A stretch of DNA of 64,000 nucleotides from Monoglobus sp964442605 (GTDB taxonomy: Bacteria; Bacillota; Clostridia; Monoglobales; Monoglobaceae). The translations under genes and the position numbers were made by a program. The notes beneath the pieces are model-generated. The model was not told where the DNA came from and ran no database searches. It saw only the letters and a list, made by a program, of their open reading frames with translations. The stretch is taken from positions 1 to 64,000 of the forward strand of contig CAYTZR010000002.1 in assembly GCA_964442605.1 (NCBI GenBank). Reading direction: 5' to 3'. Positions 50,824 to 60,016 of this stretch are shown here, one piece after another; the first letter of the stretch is position 1, and every line of letters starts with the position of its first letter.

Positions 50824-52374
50824 TTACTGAATTTCAAGCCTGTATATTTCGCTTCCGTTGCAACCAAAGCCTATATCACCGTCAATGTCGGTTCTGAGTA
50901 CTGTAATGCCGAGGCTTTCAAGCCTTTGAAGTGTCTGCTCCGTGGGGTGACCGTATGAATTGTCAGCTCCGCATGAGATAATCGCGTATTGCGGATTTAC
51001 CCTTTGCAAAAACTCAATCTGACTTGAAGTCGATGAACCGTGATGCCCAATTTTAATAATATTTGACAATAGCGCGCTGTCGTCAAATGCGGAAAGTATT
51101 TCGTTTTCCGATTGCTCCTGCGCGTCGCCCATAAAGATAAAGCCGGAATTGCCGTATGTAATCTTGATTACTGCGGAATAATTGTTAAGGTCTTTGTATT
51201 CGGAGCTGTTCGGTGCGAGAAGCCGCACCGAAAAATAACCGTCGTCTATAATGGTTAAGCCCGCGACGGTCTGTATTGTGTTGATTTGTTTTTCGATGAG
51301 TTTAGACAAAAAGCTTTCGTATGTCTTTGTGGTGGTTACGGCGTTTGGCATATAAGCGGTTCCGATTTCGAATGTGTCAAGCACGTCAGACATGCCGCCT
51401 ATATGGTCGGCGTGGGGATGGGTAGCGACTAAGTAATTGATTTTTGAGTATCCCAGGCTGCCGATAAAGCTGCTTACCTTGCCGCCGTATGACGAGGTTC
51501 CGGCATCAATCAGCATAGTCTCTCCGTTTGGAAGGATAATAAATTCAGAGTCACCCTGCCCAACATCTAAGTAATAGATTTTTAAATCAGAAATGCCGGA
51601 CAACAATATGTCCGGCTCCTGAACCTGTTCAGTATCTTCAATGCTGTAATCTTCAAAACTGGTATCTTTAATGCCGGTATCTTCAATGCCGGTATCTTCA
51701 ATGCTTATGTACGCTGTATTTCCCTCCGGAAACGCCCTGCATAGCACGGCGCAAACCTCACAGCGTGTAATGGGTGTCGAACCCTCAAAGGTCCCCATTT
51801 GCGTTCCCGTAATATATCCGCGCTTTACAGCCTCGGCTATGTACGGTCTGTCTTGCTTCGGAATGGACTCATAGTCATAGAATACATCGGAAAGCAGATA
51901 ATCGCTCACGGGATAATATTCGGACAAGTCATAATTCAGTACTCTCATGAGAGCAACGGTGACATCCTCGCGTGTCGCGTAGTCAAGGGGCTTAAAGTAA
52001 ATCCTTTCATCGCCCTCAGTCGTGCTTTGGTATCCCGTCATCTGAGCGGTTATTGAGTTAATATAAGGAAAATACCATTCATTAACGTCAACGTCAGCAT
52101 ACGGGCTTGTTCTGTTGGATGAAAGCTTTAATCCCGAAACATTCACGAGCATTTTCGCGTACTCGCTTCTGTCTACGTATTTGTCGGGAAGAAACGTACC
52201 GTCCCCATAGCCCGAAATAATACCGCGTGCTTCAAGACTTGATATGTAGGGCGCTGCCCAGTGATCATCTCCCACATCGGAAAATACCGTGGCGTAGCCC
52301 GAGATGCCGATGAAGCATAAAATCAGCAAAATTGAAATAAATAATGTTAATTTTTTCTTTTTCATCTTATTCAT
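50824..52374 (-). CDS. SLH-anchored ComEC/Rec2-like MBL-fold hydrolase
   Basis: 516 residues. A signal peptide (about 1-30) is followed by three S-layer-homology repeats (DVGDDHWAAPYISSLEARG; YADVDVNEWYFPYINS; third near ESIPKQDRPYIAEAVKRG), to about residue 220. A linker of five 5-residue Glu-Asp-Thr repeats (15-bp DNA unit) spans about 225-250. The MBL domain then begins KIYYLDVGQGDSEFI, with THPHADHIGG (zinc HxHxDH), FMGDAQ and IKIGHHGSSTS. The closest MBL type is the extracytoplasmic ComEC C-terminal domain, a nuclease/phosphodiesterase. Cell-wall display of such an enzyme suggests extracellular DNA or phosphodiester cleavage, by inference. Confidence 0.87.
   Translation of the reverse strand: MNKMKKKKLTLFISILLILCFIGISGYATVFSDVGDDHWAAPYISSLEARGIISGYGDGTFLPDKYVDRSEYAKMLVNVSGLKLSSNRTSPYADVDVNEWYFPYINSITAQMTGYQSTTEGDERIYFKPLDYATREDVTVALMRVLNYDLSEYYPVSDYLLSDVFYDYESIPKQDRPYIAEAVKRGYITGTQMGTFEGSTPITRCEVCAVLCRAFPEGNTAYISIEDTGIEDTGIKDTSFEDYSIEDTEQVQEPDILLSGISDLKIYYLDVGQGDSEFIILPNGETMLIDAGTSSYGGKVSSFIGSLGYSKINYLVATHPHADHIGGMSDVLDTFEIGTAYMPNAVTTTKTYESFLSKLIEKQINTIQTVAGLTIIDDGYFSVRLLAPNSSEYKDLNNYSAVIKITYGNSGFIFMGDAQEQSENEILSAFDDSALLSNIIKIGHHGSSTSSQIEFLQRVNPQYAIISCGADNSYGHPTEQTLQRLESLGITVLRTDIDGDIGFGCNGSEIYRLEIQ
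51630..51705. repeat. 15-bp coding tandem repeat in the SLH-MBL linker
   Basis: Five units encode (Ile/Phe)-(Glu/Lys)-Asp-(Thr/Tyr)-(Gly/Ser); the two most alike read CTTCAATGCCGGTAT on the plus strand. Each unit adds five residues without breaking the frame. Confidence 0.8.
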
Positions 52375-52400
52375 CTTAAATACTCCTTCTTAAATTCCCA

Positions 52401-52442
52401 TTCTGAAATACTCTTTCTGAAATACTCTTTCTGAAATACTCT
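52401..52442. repeat. 14-bp tandem repeat TTCTGAAATACTCT x3
   Basis: Three exact adjacent copies (52401, 52415, 52429), with a degraded copy on the left, upstream of the SLH-MBL gene. Confidence 0.9.
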
Positions 52443-52559
52443 TAATTTTTCTTAATTAAAAACTCTTTAATTCTCTTTCTGAAATTCTTATACGCGATTT
52501 ACACAGATAATGAATTATAACATTTCTTTTTAAATCTGTCAAGTATCTCGATTTTGCGG

Positions 52560-52588
52560 TTGATTTTATATTCTTGTAATGCTATAAT
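52560..52588 (+). promoter_or_regulatory. Sigma-A promoter of the DUF6062-nnrE pair
   Basis: TTGATT (52560-52565), a 17-nt spacer and TATAAT (52583-52588), 32 nt before the GTG start. Confidence 0.6.
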
Positions 52589-52620
52589 TACTGTAAATGA
52601 TTATGTTTGGAGATGTAGCT

Positions 52621-53352
52621 GTGAAAGAGGAAATTTATACGATACCGGTTAATGAAGCGATAGAGATGGACGGGGAGTGTCTTTTCTGCACACTTAATCA
52701 AAAGCTTGAAAGAGATATACTGGATTATATCCTCGGTCCCTCGTATATGGAGGAGGATGTGAGAGGCGAAACCGACAAGATAGGCTTTTGCAAAAAGCAT
52801 TACAGCCAAATGTACGGTGAGCAAAACCGTTTGGGCGTCGCCCTGATGGTAGATACGCATCTAAAGCGTGTCAGAGAGGACTTAAAAAATTTGCTGAATG
52901 ATGAAATGGCACAAAATAACGGCAAAAAGAAACGTTTTAAAAAGAACACGGATAAATCCGAGGCGGAGTTGTATCTTACGAATATTGAAAATTCATGCTA
53001 TGCCTGCAACAGGATGGAAGCGAGAATGAAGAGCTATGTCGATACATTTTTCCATTTATGGAAAAGAGATACGGAGTTCAGGGATAAAATCAAGGGAACA
53101 AAGGGCTTCTGTCTGGAGCATTTTAACATGCTTCTGAGAGAGGCGAAGCGGAGAATGGATGCTGAAAAATACAGCGAATTTCTAAATGCCGTTGTTCCCG
53201 TCCAGCTGAAAAATCTTGATGTATTACAGGAGGACGTTGATTGGTTTATTCAAAAATTCGACTATAGATTTAAGGATGAACCGTGGAAAAATTCAGAGGA
53301 TGCCATCCCGCGAGCTATATTAAAGCTGTCGGGTGAGCTTGTTGAGAGATAG
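52621..53352 (+). CDS. DUF6062 family protein
   Basis: 243 residues from GTG 52621 (GGAG about 8 nt upstream). Four Cys/His groups are prominent: GECLFCTL, IGFCKKHYSQM, NSCYACNRME and KGFCLEHFNML, i.e. a duplicated CxxC...FCxxH pattern that looks like two metal or disulfide sites. A Lys-rich segment lies near residues 105-120. It is a common but uncharacterised clostridial family, here 12 nt upstream of nnrE and probably co-transcribed with it. Confidence 0.75.
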   Translation: MKEEIYTIPVNEAIEMDGECLFCTLNQKLERDILDYILGPSYMEEDVRGETDKIGFCKKHYSQMYGEQNRLGVALMVDTHLKRVREDLKNLLNDEMAQNNGKKKRFKKNTDKSEAELYLTNIENSCYACNRMEARMKSYVDTFFHLWKRDTEFRDKIKGTKGFCLEHFNMLLREAKRRMDAEKYSEFLNAVVPVQLKNLDVLQEDVDWFIQKFDYRFKDEPWKNSEDAIPRAILKLSGELVER

Positions 53353-53364
53353 GAGAGTGTCTTT

Positions 53365-54012
53365 ATGAGAATTGTAAGCGCCGCGGAAATGAAGCGGATA
53401 GAGAGAAAAGCGTATGAATCGGGCTTGTCGTATTACCAAATGATGGAGAATGCCGGAAAGGGTGTTGCGGAATTTGTGAAGAAAAACACAAAGGATTTTG
53501 AAACGAAGCTTATATTGATATGCGTAGGCACGGGGAATAACGGAGGCGATGGTTACGCCGCCGCGAGATTTTTGAAGGAAATGGGCGGAACTCCGTTGAT
53601 ACTAATGGCGGACGGTCTTCCGAAAACGCCGGATGCAATCAAGAATTTTGAGCTTGCGAAAAATTCCGGAATAGAAATTTTGGCGTTTGACCCGCAAAAG
53701 AGCACGCCGGTTATTTTAGGGTGCGAGGCGATAATAGACTGCGTATACGGAACGGGCTTTCACGGAGAGCTTAAGGAGAATGTCAAGCGGCTGTTTAAAG
53801 CGATAGAGGAAAGCGATGCCGTAAAATTTTCGGTCGATATTCCAAGCGGCGTGTGCGATGACGGAACCCCGGCAGAAAACGCGTTTAAGGCTGACTTCAC
53901 AATTGCCGTGGACAGTCTTAAACACGCGCATATGTCTGATTTGTCGTTCGAAAACTGCGGGCGTATAGCCCGTATCGATATAGGCATACCGGAGGAATGT
54001 CATAATCTTTGA
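53365..54012 (+). CDS. nnrE: NAD(P)H-hydrate epimerase (YjeF N-terminal domain)
   Basis: 215 residues. ICVGTGNNGGDGYAAARFL is the YjeF_N nucleotide loop, with IIDCVYGTGFHGEL and VDIPSGVCDDGT the other conserved blocks. It interconverts R and S forms of damaged NAD(P)HX so that the dehydratase can repair them. In many bacteria it is fused to that dehydratase (NnrD); here only the epimerase domain is present and no NnrD is in the window. AGGAGAG precedes the ATG. Confidence 0.9.
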   Translation: MRIVSAAEMKRIERKAYESGLSYYQMMENAGKGVAEFVKKNTKDFETKLILICVGTGNNGGDGYAAARFLKEMGGTPLILMADGLPKTPDAIKNFELAKNSGIEILAFDPQKSTPVILGCEAIIDCVYGTGFHGELKENVKRLFKAIEESDAVKFSVDIPSGVCDDGTPAENAFKADFTIAVDSLKHAHMSDLSFENCGRIARIDIGIPEECHNL

Positions 54013-54024
54013 TTATCTTTTCGT

Positions 54025-55335
54025 TTATCTTTCCGTTTTCCAGTATTGAACACTGTATGGCGGCAGCTCGCTTCCTCCGCCAAAGTCATGCGTTTTACCG
54101 GTGATTAAATCCTCAGCCAGACCGCAGCCCGCGTCAAAGTGGGCTGTGTACGGCTCTGAGTCGATATTTATCGCAACAAGCACCCGTTCATCCTCAAACT
54201 GACGCTGGAATATAGCCTGCTTGTTTGTCAGTACTATTGACTTAAAATCACCGTAGCATAACGCTTTTGACTCCTTGTGCGCCTTTGCGAGTCTCGCAAT
54301 CAGCTTTGTCAAGTCGTTACTTTGCGGCTCCTCAAAGCACGGACGCAAGGCATGGTCGCCATCCTGCTTTTTGCCGAGCGCTCCCCATTCGCTTCCGTAA
54401 TAAACGCACGGAACACCGGGCATAGCAAACAAAAGTCCGTATATAAGCGGAAGATGATTTTTGTTTTGCAAAATATCCGCTACTCTTGTCACATCGTGGT
54501 TATCCACAAAGCATAGAAGATGCTTTCCTCTGTACAGACACCAGTTGTCGGGTCCGAACTGTCTTATGAGCGAGTGGACGATTTCAAACATATTTTCTGA
54601 GTTAAAGCTTGAATACAAGCCCTTGTAGCACTCATAATTTGTACAGCTGTGGAGCTTATCATCGGACACAAACATATTATAGTCGCCGTGAAGAAGCTCT
54701 CCGATGAGCACAAAATCTTCTTTGACGGAGTTGCAATGCCATCTGAGTGTCTTTAAAAAGTCCTGATCTAAGCAATACGCGACGTCAAGTCTTAATCCGT
54801 CTATATCAAATTCATTTACCCAAAAATCAACACATTCCAGGATATAGTTTACAACCGCGGGATTTTTGAGGTTGAGCTTAACAAGCTCATAATGTCCTTC
54901 CCAGCCCTCATACCAAAAGCCATCGTTATATCCGCTGTTCCCGTCAAAGCTGATATGGAACCAATCCTTGTAGGGAGAGTCCCACTTTTTTTCACATACA
55001 TCCTTAAACGCCCAAAAGCCTCGTCCGACATGATTAAATACTCCGTCCAGAACGACTCTTATACCGTTTTCGTGCAAAGCTTCGCAAACCTCTTTAAAGT
55101 CGTCGCTGTTTCCCAAACGGCAGTCAAGCTTTTTGTAATCTCTGGTGTCATAGCCGTGTGCGTCCGAATTAAAAATCGGTGAAAAGTAAACAGCGTCGCA
55201 GCCTGTTTCCTTTATATGCGGAATCCAGTCAATAACTTTTTTTATTCTGTTTGAGTATATTCCATCGTTATTATTCGGCGCTCCGCAGAAACCGATAGGA
55301 TATATTTGATAAAATACACTTTCGTCATACCACAT
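54025..55335 (-). CDS. GH13 alpha-amylase family glycosidase
   Basis: 436 residues with no signal peptide. GH13 regions are in order: VVLDGVFNHVG (I), DGLRLDVAYC (II, nucleophile Asp), LIGELLHGD (III, acid/base Glu) and FVDNHDVTR (IV, Asp). A short C-terminal beta domain follows. It should hydrolyse alpha-1,4-glucans or maltodextrins in the cytoplasm. Length and the start SVFYQIYPIGFCGAPN resemble small cyclomaltodextrinase-like or amylase proteins of Clostridia. It is convergent with nnrE (12-nt gap). Confidence 0.88.
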   Translation of the reverse strand: MWYDESVFYQIYPIGFCGAPNNNDGIYSNRIKKVIDWIPHIKETGCDAVYFSPIFNSDAHGYDTRDYKKLDCRLGNSDDFKEVCEALHENGIRVVLDGVFNHVGRGFWAFKDVCEKKWDSPYKDWFHISFDGNSGYNDGFWYEGWEGHYELVKLNLKNPAVVNYILECVDFWVNEFDIDGLRLDVAYCLDQDFLKTLRWHCNSVKEDFVLIGELLHGDYNMFVSDDKLHSCTNYECYKGLYSSFNSENMFEIVHSLIRQFGPDNWCLYRGKHLLCFVDNHDVTRVADILQNKNHLPLIYGLLFAMPGVPCVYYGSEWGALGKKQDGDHALRPCFEEPQSNDLTKLIARLAKAHKESKALCYGDFKSIVLTNKQAIFQRQFEDERVLVAINIDSEPYTAHFDAGCGLAEDLITGKTHDFGGGSELPPYSVQYWKTER

Positions 55336-55651
55336 TTTAATTTCTCCTTGTCATATAAATATATATTTTTCTGATTTTGTAGTTTTTTATTAATTATTTC
55401 GGTTAATTATATCATAGTCAAAAGCGTTTGTCACGTCTTTTTTAATATTTGAAATATTTATGAAATATTTGCTTAAATTGAAATAGTATAAATAAATCGG
55501 AATAATTGTTATACTATTTAATATCTGATTAATATCTGAATAAATCGAGTCCGAGCCTTAAAGACCCGGACTCAAAATATCTAAAGCTGAGCTGTATTTA
55601 ATTCGTTGTAATTATTTATTTTTATTTAATTTGTTAATTTAATTTATTTCA
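55336..55651. other. Intergenic region between the surface protein and amylase genes
   Basis: 316 very AT-rich nt on the minus strand upstream of the amylase. It has a hairpin GAGTCCG/CGGACTC (55547-55553 with 55567-55573), placed to end the surface-protein transcript but with a weak T-tract, and an exact 11-bp tandem duplication TTAATATCTGA (55518-55539). No gene. Confidence 0.6.
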
Positions 55652-58600
55652 TTATTTTTTTGCAGTCAGAGAAATGGTATTGGAACCGGAATACGTTCCT
55701 CCGGTCACAATTCCGTAGGTTCCGGCTGTATTCCCAAGCCATGTTCCGCCGCTGACGCTTCCGCCGTAATTTAGCGTATATGAGCCGCTGTTAATATTCG
55801 GAGTTGATACAAACACCCACGAATACGCTTTACTCGGAACATATGTTATTATTTCGTTTCCGCTGCTGTCAGTCAGCTTAAACGCTTTGCCGGCTGACTG
55901 GGATGTGAAGCCGGAGGAGCTTCCCGGCTGACCCATGCCGCCGCCCGACGAGCTTGACGATGCTACAACGTAATACTGCGAGTTAGCCGATGTATTGGGC
56001 GTTACGCTCATGTCAGCCGATCCCGCGCCGATTACCGTTCCGCCGCTTACAACCAGCGTATCGCTGCTGCTGTCGCCAATGTCAAAAACTCCGTTGCCGC
56101 TGCTTGTCGGACCGTTTATGAGAACCGTTCCGCCGGAAATAAGTCCGCTGCCGTTTGAGTCAAAGCCGTCGCCTTCCGCTTCGACATACAAAAGACCGCC
56201 TGAAACCTCAAGATAGCCATAGGTTGATGTGTCCTCTCCGCCCCAATTGGGTCCGGTGTTACCGGTGCCGCCGGAGCCTCCGGGACCTGTAAAGCCCGGA
56301 GATGCGTATGTGGATGAGTCTGCCTGTGCCGTCGCGTCTAAGTCAAGAGCATCGCCTGTCGGCTCATCGCCCGCCGCGTTCGCACCGTCATCTGTTGAAA
56401 CAACTCTTGTTTCGCCGCCGCTGAGATATATTTTCGCAGCTTCTATACCCTCATAGCTCTTTGTGATATTTATATCTGCGCTATCGCTTATGTACAGGTA
56501 GCTGTCACCGTGAACGCCGTCATCGCCCGTCGCCGCTGTTATGCTTCCGCCGCAAATTCTTACGGTATTGTTTGAGTGAACAGCGTCGTCGTATGTGTTT
56601 ATGTTAAACGTACCGCCGGAGATATACACAAGATTGCCTGCTTTTACGCCCTTACAGCTGTTTGCGGCTTCCGGATTATTTTCAGAGACGGTAGCAGGAG
56701 CGCCGCCGTATGCGGTAAGGTCAAACGTACCGGCAGAAATGTTTGTTATATTTTCGCCCTGAATACAATCCTGCTGAGAATTAACGGTAATATCGCCGCC
56801 TGTTACAACAACGTTTCCCGTTCCGCACTGTATGCCGTCTTCGGAGCAGTTTATATTGACCGTTCCGCCGGTGATGTCTATTTCACCCTCAATATAGTCA
56901 ATTACGGTCGTACCGTCCGTGTCGTATACAACTTCATTTACCTGTATACCTTCCTCGGCTTGTGTTATCGTGATATTCGCTTTACCGCTTATAGTTATAT
57001 TCTTAGAGGCTTTTATGCCGTCCTCACCCGCTGCGGCAGTGATTGTGCCGTCTGTGATTGATACGCATCCGTCGCCCTCTGCCGGAGTTCCGCTCGTAAG
57101 CGTTGAATCTTCAAGGTATTCTATGCTTGAGGCGTTGGATTTTATTGCCTCGCCCGCGGCTGTTATATTTATTGTGCCTCCGGCTATTGTAAGCAGAGTA
57201 TCTGCCTGTATGCCGTCTCCGTTTGACACAACGCCGGTTGTTTCGTCAACGGTTGTGTTTGCGGTTATATTGATATTTCCTCCGTTTATTGCGACTGTGC
57301 CGCCGCTGATATATTCTCCTGTTGTTTCATCGATTGACGGCTCTGTATCGGATTTTATTCCATCGCCGCCGGAAACCACCGTTACGGAATTGTTTTTCTT
57401 GGTGATTTTAACCGATTGGTCACCCTTGATACCATTGTTTGCCGCGTTTACGTTAAGATCGCACACTCCGATTTCAAGATCGTTTTTGCAGCGTATACCG
57501 TTGCCCGCCTCTGAAACGGCGTTGAGCGTTCCGTCGCCCTTTATTGTAAGGTCGTTCTTGCAGTAAATAGCGGTAGTATCCGCACCTGTTGAGGTTGACT
57601 TAAAGGTGCTCTCCTCCGATGTCGGGACAAGCGTTACCTGACCTTTAAGCCCGTCAAAGGCGTTGCCTGTAGAACTGGTTACATTTACTCCGCTTAGAGT
57701 TATCGTTATTACATCATCCTTGGCTGCCGAGCTTACTATAATCTGTCCGTCATTGAGTGTGCCTTCAACAGTATAATTGCCTGTGGCGGTAATCGTCACT
57801 GTTGTGCCGCTCACGATAACGTTTGAGACTCCGTCTGCGTTTATACTGTCTCCAAGCAGATGAATAATTCCGTCGCCTGTGTTACCGTCGCCGTTATCAT
57901 CGTTGTTATCGGAGGCTTCCTTTGTCGTAACTGTTACGGTGATGTCTCCGGTAACCTTGGTAATCCTGTACGCGTTTTCAATTCCCGTTTCGGAGGGCGT
58001 TTTGAGATTTTTATAATTTGACGGTTCTATCGTTATGCTGTCAACCTCATAGCCATCTTCCAATACAACCTTGAAGTTAATCTGTCCGTCTCCGCTTATA
58101 TCGATTTCACCCGTAGCGCTGTTGCGGGCATATGCTTCGGTTACGTTCTCGGTCACAACGGTAAAGTCCTGCGTATCCGAAACTGTTATTGATGCGTGGG
58201 AATCGGTCGCGAAAACCGCCTTATAGCCTTCGGTAATAGGACTCTCAGTATTAACAGGACTCTCAGTATTAACGGGAGTTTCTGTATTAACGGGAGTTTC
58301 CGTGTTAATCGGACTCTCGGTATTAATGGGACTCTCCGTGTTAACAGGTTCGTTATCGGTATATATGTATACTTCCGAAACAGGCCTTAATTCTTCAGTC
58401 CATATAAAGCATTTCAATGTTTGAAGCTCCTTGTCAAAGGTGACTCCGTTTTCGAAGCTGACGCTGCCGGTAGAGCTTACGTCGGCAATATCAGCTCCGG
58501 TAAGTACGCCGTTTTCGTAGACTGCGGCGTATAATTTATAGCTGCCGGCTGTATTCACGGTTACATCGGCAGAGGTTATAATTCCATCTACAATTGAAAC

Positions 58601-58711
58601 GTCATTAACCTCCGCTTCATAGCCTTCTTGAATTTCCGCGAATGACACAATCGAAAATGCCATTATGGACACAGCAAGGCAAATAAAAATTTTTGCGAGT
58701 TTTCCCTTCAT
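55652..58711 (-). CDS. Large secreted beta-helix surface protein (DUF4353/carbohydrate-binding-domain type)
   Basis: 1019 residues. A signal peptide ends near residue 25. An N-terminal ~90-residue domain contains LYAAVYENGVL, also found at the C terminus of the pectate lyase at 25329. A six-unit Asn-Thr-Glu-(Ser/Thr)-Pro-(Ile/Val) linker (18-bp DNA repeat) follows. A beta-rich domain comes next, then from about residue 290 a long right-handed beta-helix of repeating NGI/DGI-turn units (GDGIKSD, EDGIQCG, DDAVHSN), as in DUF4353 proteins. It is probably exported and bound to the envelope or to polysaccharide; enzymatic activity is not evident. AGGAGG lies about 10 nt before the ATG. Confidence 0.8.
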   Translation of the reverse strand: MKGKLAKIFICLAVSIMAFSIVSFAEIQEGYEAEVNDVSIVDGIITSADVTVNTAGSYKLYAAVYENGVLTGADIADVSSTGSVSFENGVTFDKELQTLKCFIWTEELRPVSEVYIYTDNEPVNTESPINTESPINTETPVNTETPVNTESPVNTESPITEGYKAVFATDSHASITVSDTQDFTVVTENVTEAYARNSATGEIDISGDGQINFKVVLEDGYEVDSITIEPSNYKNLKTPSETGIENAYRITKVTGDITVTVTTKEASDNNDDNGDGNTGDGIIHLLGDSINADGVSNVIVSGTTVTITATGNYTVEGTLNDGQIIVSSAAKDDVITITLSGVNVTSSTGNAFDGLKGQVTLVPTSEESTFKSTSTGADTTAIYCKNDLTIKGDGTLNAVSEAGNGIRCKNDLEIGVCDLNVNAANNGIKGDQSVKITKKNNSVTVVSGGDGIKSDTEPSIDETTGEYISGGTVAINGGNINITANTTVDETTGVVSNGDGIQADTLLTIAGGTINITAAGEAIKSNASSIEYLEDSTLTSGTPAEGDGCVSITDGTITAAAGEDGIKASKNITISGKANITITQAEEGIQVNEVVYDTDGTTVIDYIEGEIDITGGTVNINCSEDGIQCGTGNVVVTGGDITVNSQQDCIQGENITNISAGTFDLTAYGGAPATVSENNPEAANSCKGVKAGNLVYISGGTFNINTYDDAVHSNNTVRICGGSITAATGDDGVHGDSYLYISDSADINITKSYEGIEAAKIYLSGGETRVVSTDDGANAAGDEPTGDALDLDATAQADSSTYASPGFTGPGGSGGTGNTGPNWGGEDTSTYGYLEVSGGLLYVEAEGDGFDSNGSGLISGGTVLINGPTSSGNGVFDIGDSSSDTLVVSGGTVIGAGSADMSVTPNTSANSQYYVVASSSSSGGGMGQPGSSSGFTSQSAGKAFKLTDSSGNEIITYVPSKAYSWVFVSTPNINSGSYTLNYGGSVSGGTWLGNTAGTYGIVTGGTYSGSNTISLTAKK
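58238..58347. repeat. 18-bp coding tandem repeat (Asn-Thr-Glu-Ser-Pro) x6
   Basis: Six imperfect 18-bp units in frame form an extended hydrophilic linker; copies differ mainly at third codon positions and by Ser/Thr and Ile/Val switches. Confidence 0.85.
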
Positions 58712-58849
58712 TGATTAAAATTCCTCCTGATTTTTATTTTTATATTCTAATTGATTTTAATCAATAATTCTTAAAATAAGCTTAAAATTTTTTAAATTTT
58801 TAAATATTTATAATATTATTATTTAAATATTATTATCTTTAAAGTCTCT

Positions 58850-58877
58850 GAAATTGTTTTTAAAACAAAACAATTTC
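58850..58877. other. AT-rich 11-bp hairpin in the divergent gap upstream of yunB
   Basis: GAAATTGTTTT (58850-58860) pairs with AAAACAATTTC (58867-58877). It is followed by 12-13-nt AAAACAAATTC-type tandem units to about 58915. Function is unclear. Confidence 0.5.
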
Positions 58878-58961
58878 AAAAACAAATTCAAAAACAAATT
58901 TAAAATAAATTCACTTGTAACACCGGAAAAGTATGGGCGTATTATAAAATAGGTGATTAAC

Positions 58962-59669
58962 GTGAAAGTATTTGTTAGGCTTGACAGATTTAAATACAGG
59001 GTTGGCATAAAAAAGATGAAGAAGCGAAAAAAGCGTTATAATAATAAAAGGGTACGCTCAAGAATAAAAGTGACTTTTATTTTTATATTAATTACTGTTT
59101 CCGTTACATATTTATTTTCAAGTATCAATAATCGTATCAATCCGTTGGTAGCAGAAATGTCTGTGTCAAGCCTGAGCAGTATGGTGCTTAGGGAATGTAA
59201 TTCGGCGGTCAGCGAAATAATCGCGGATGAAAACATTTGCTATGACAAAATTATCGAGAAAAATACAGACAGCGGCGGAAATTTGAAAAGTCTTTCGGTA
59301 AATTATAATAATTTAAACTTGTTTAAGTCTGAGCTTGCGGTTAACATTCAAAACAGGATTGACAAAATCAATGATGTTGAGGTTTACGTACCGTTTATGG
59401 CATTGTTCTCAAACAGGTTTTATTCGGCTTTGGGCTTTCCGATAAAAATCAAAACGCTGACAAACGAAAATGTTGTTATTGAGTTTAAGGATGAATTTGT
59501 CTCCGCCGGCGTAAATCAGACAAAGCACCTGATAAGCGTAATAATAAGAACGGCTGTAGCGGTAAATCTGCCCATAATGCAGGAGGGAGATGATATTATA
59601 ACGGAAATACCGATTGCCGAAACAATAATAGTCGGCGGCGTGCCTGATACATATCTCGATTTTAATTAA
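58962..59669 (+). CDS. yunB: Sporulation protein YunB
   Basis: 235 residues from GTG 58962 (AGGTGA 5-6 nt upstream; a GTG at 58953 overlaps that SD). A basic N terminus (KKMKKRKKRYNNKR) precedes one membrane helix (VTFIFILITVSVTYLF). The body ends with the family hallmark ITEIPIAETIIVGGVPDTY. YunB is a sporulation protein of the mother-cell membrane; its biochemical role is unknown. It is 113 nt upstream of mtrB. Confidence 0.88.
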   Translation: MKVFVRLDRFKYRVGIKKMKKRKKRYNNKRVRSRIKVTFIFILITVSVTYLFSSINNRINPLVAEMSVSSLSSMVLRECNSAVSEIIADENICYDKIIEKNTDSGGNLKSLSVNYNNLNLFKSELAVNIQNRIDKINDVEVYVPFMALFSNRFYSALGFPIKIKTLTNENVVIEFKDEFVSAGVNQTKHLISVIIRTAVAVNLPIMQEGDDIITEIPIAETIIVGGVPDTYLDFN

Positions 59670-59712
59670 TTTAAAACTTATATAAAATTATGAGTATGTG
59701 TGTTAATTTTCC

Positions 59713-59741
59713 TTGCATTTTGTTTTCAGTTAGTATATAAT
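59713..59741 (+). promoter_or_regulatory. Sigma-A promoter of mtrB-pyk
   Basis: TTGCAT (59713-59718), a 17-nt spacer and TATAAT (59736-59741), about 40 nt before mtrB. Confidence 0.6.
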
Positions 59742-59782
59742 ACCAATATAGGATTTTACTGTATATAAGGGGTGGTTCTTTT

Positions 59783-60013
59783 ATGGATGTTAATGCTTTC
59801 GGCGAATACGTTACTATTGTCGCTGAGGAAGACGGCGTTACTATTATCGGTTTGACACGCGGAAAGGACACGAGATTTCATCATACCGAAAAGCTTGACA
59901 GCGGCGAGGCGTATATTGCGCAGTTTACAGAAAATACTTCGGCAATAAAAATCAGAGGTAGGGCAAAATTATACACCAAAATGGGTGTAATAAATATAGG
60001 CGAGGAGAAATAG
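59783..60013 (+). CDS. mtrB: trp RNA-binding attenuation protein (TRAP)
   Basis: 76 residues, the usual TRAP length. The core GVTIIGLTRGKDTRFHHTEK and EAYIAQFTENTSAIKIRG match B. subtilis MtrB closely, including the Lys-Arg and Thr-rich loops that bind tryptophan and G/UAG triplets. TRAP forms an 11-mer that, with tryptophan, represses trp genes by attenuation. It is 3 nt before pyk. No trp gene and no array of GAG/UAG triplets is visible in the window, so its target is elsewhere. GGGGTGG is the SD. Confidence 0.9.
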   Translation: MDVNAFGEYVTIVAEEDGVTIIGLTRGKDTRFHHTEKLDSGEAYIAQFTENTSAIKIRGRAKLYTKMGVINIGEEK

Positions 60014-60016
60014 CTT

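Noticed and set aside
59683..59782. TRAP autoregulatory site before mtrB
   Set aside because: Only isolated UAG triplets occur; there is no run of regularly spaced GAG/UAG repeats.
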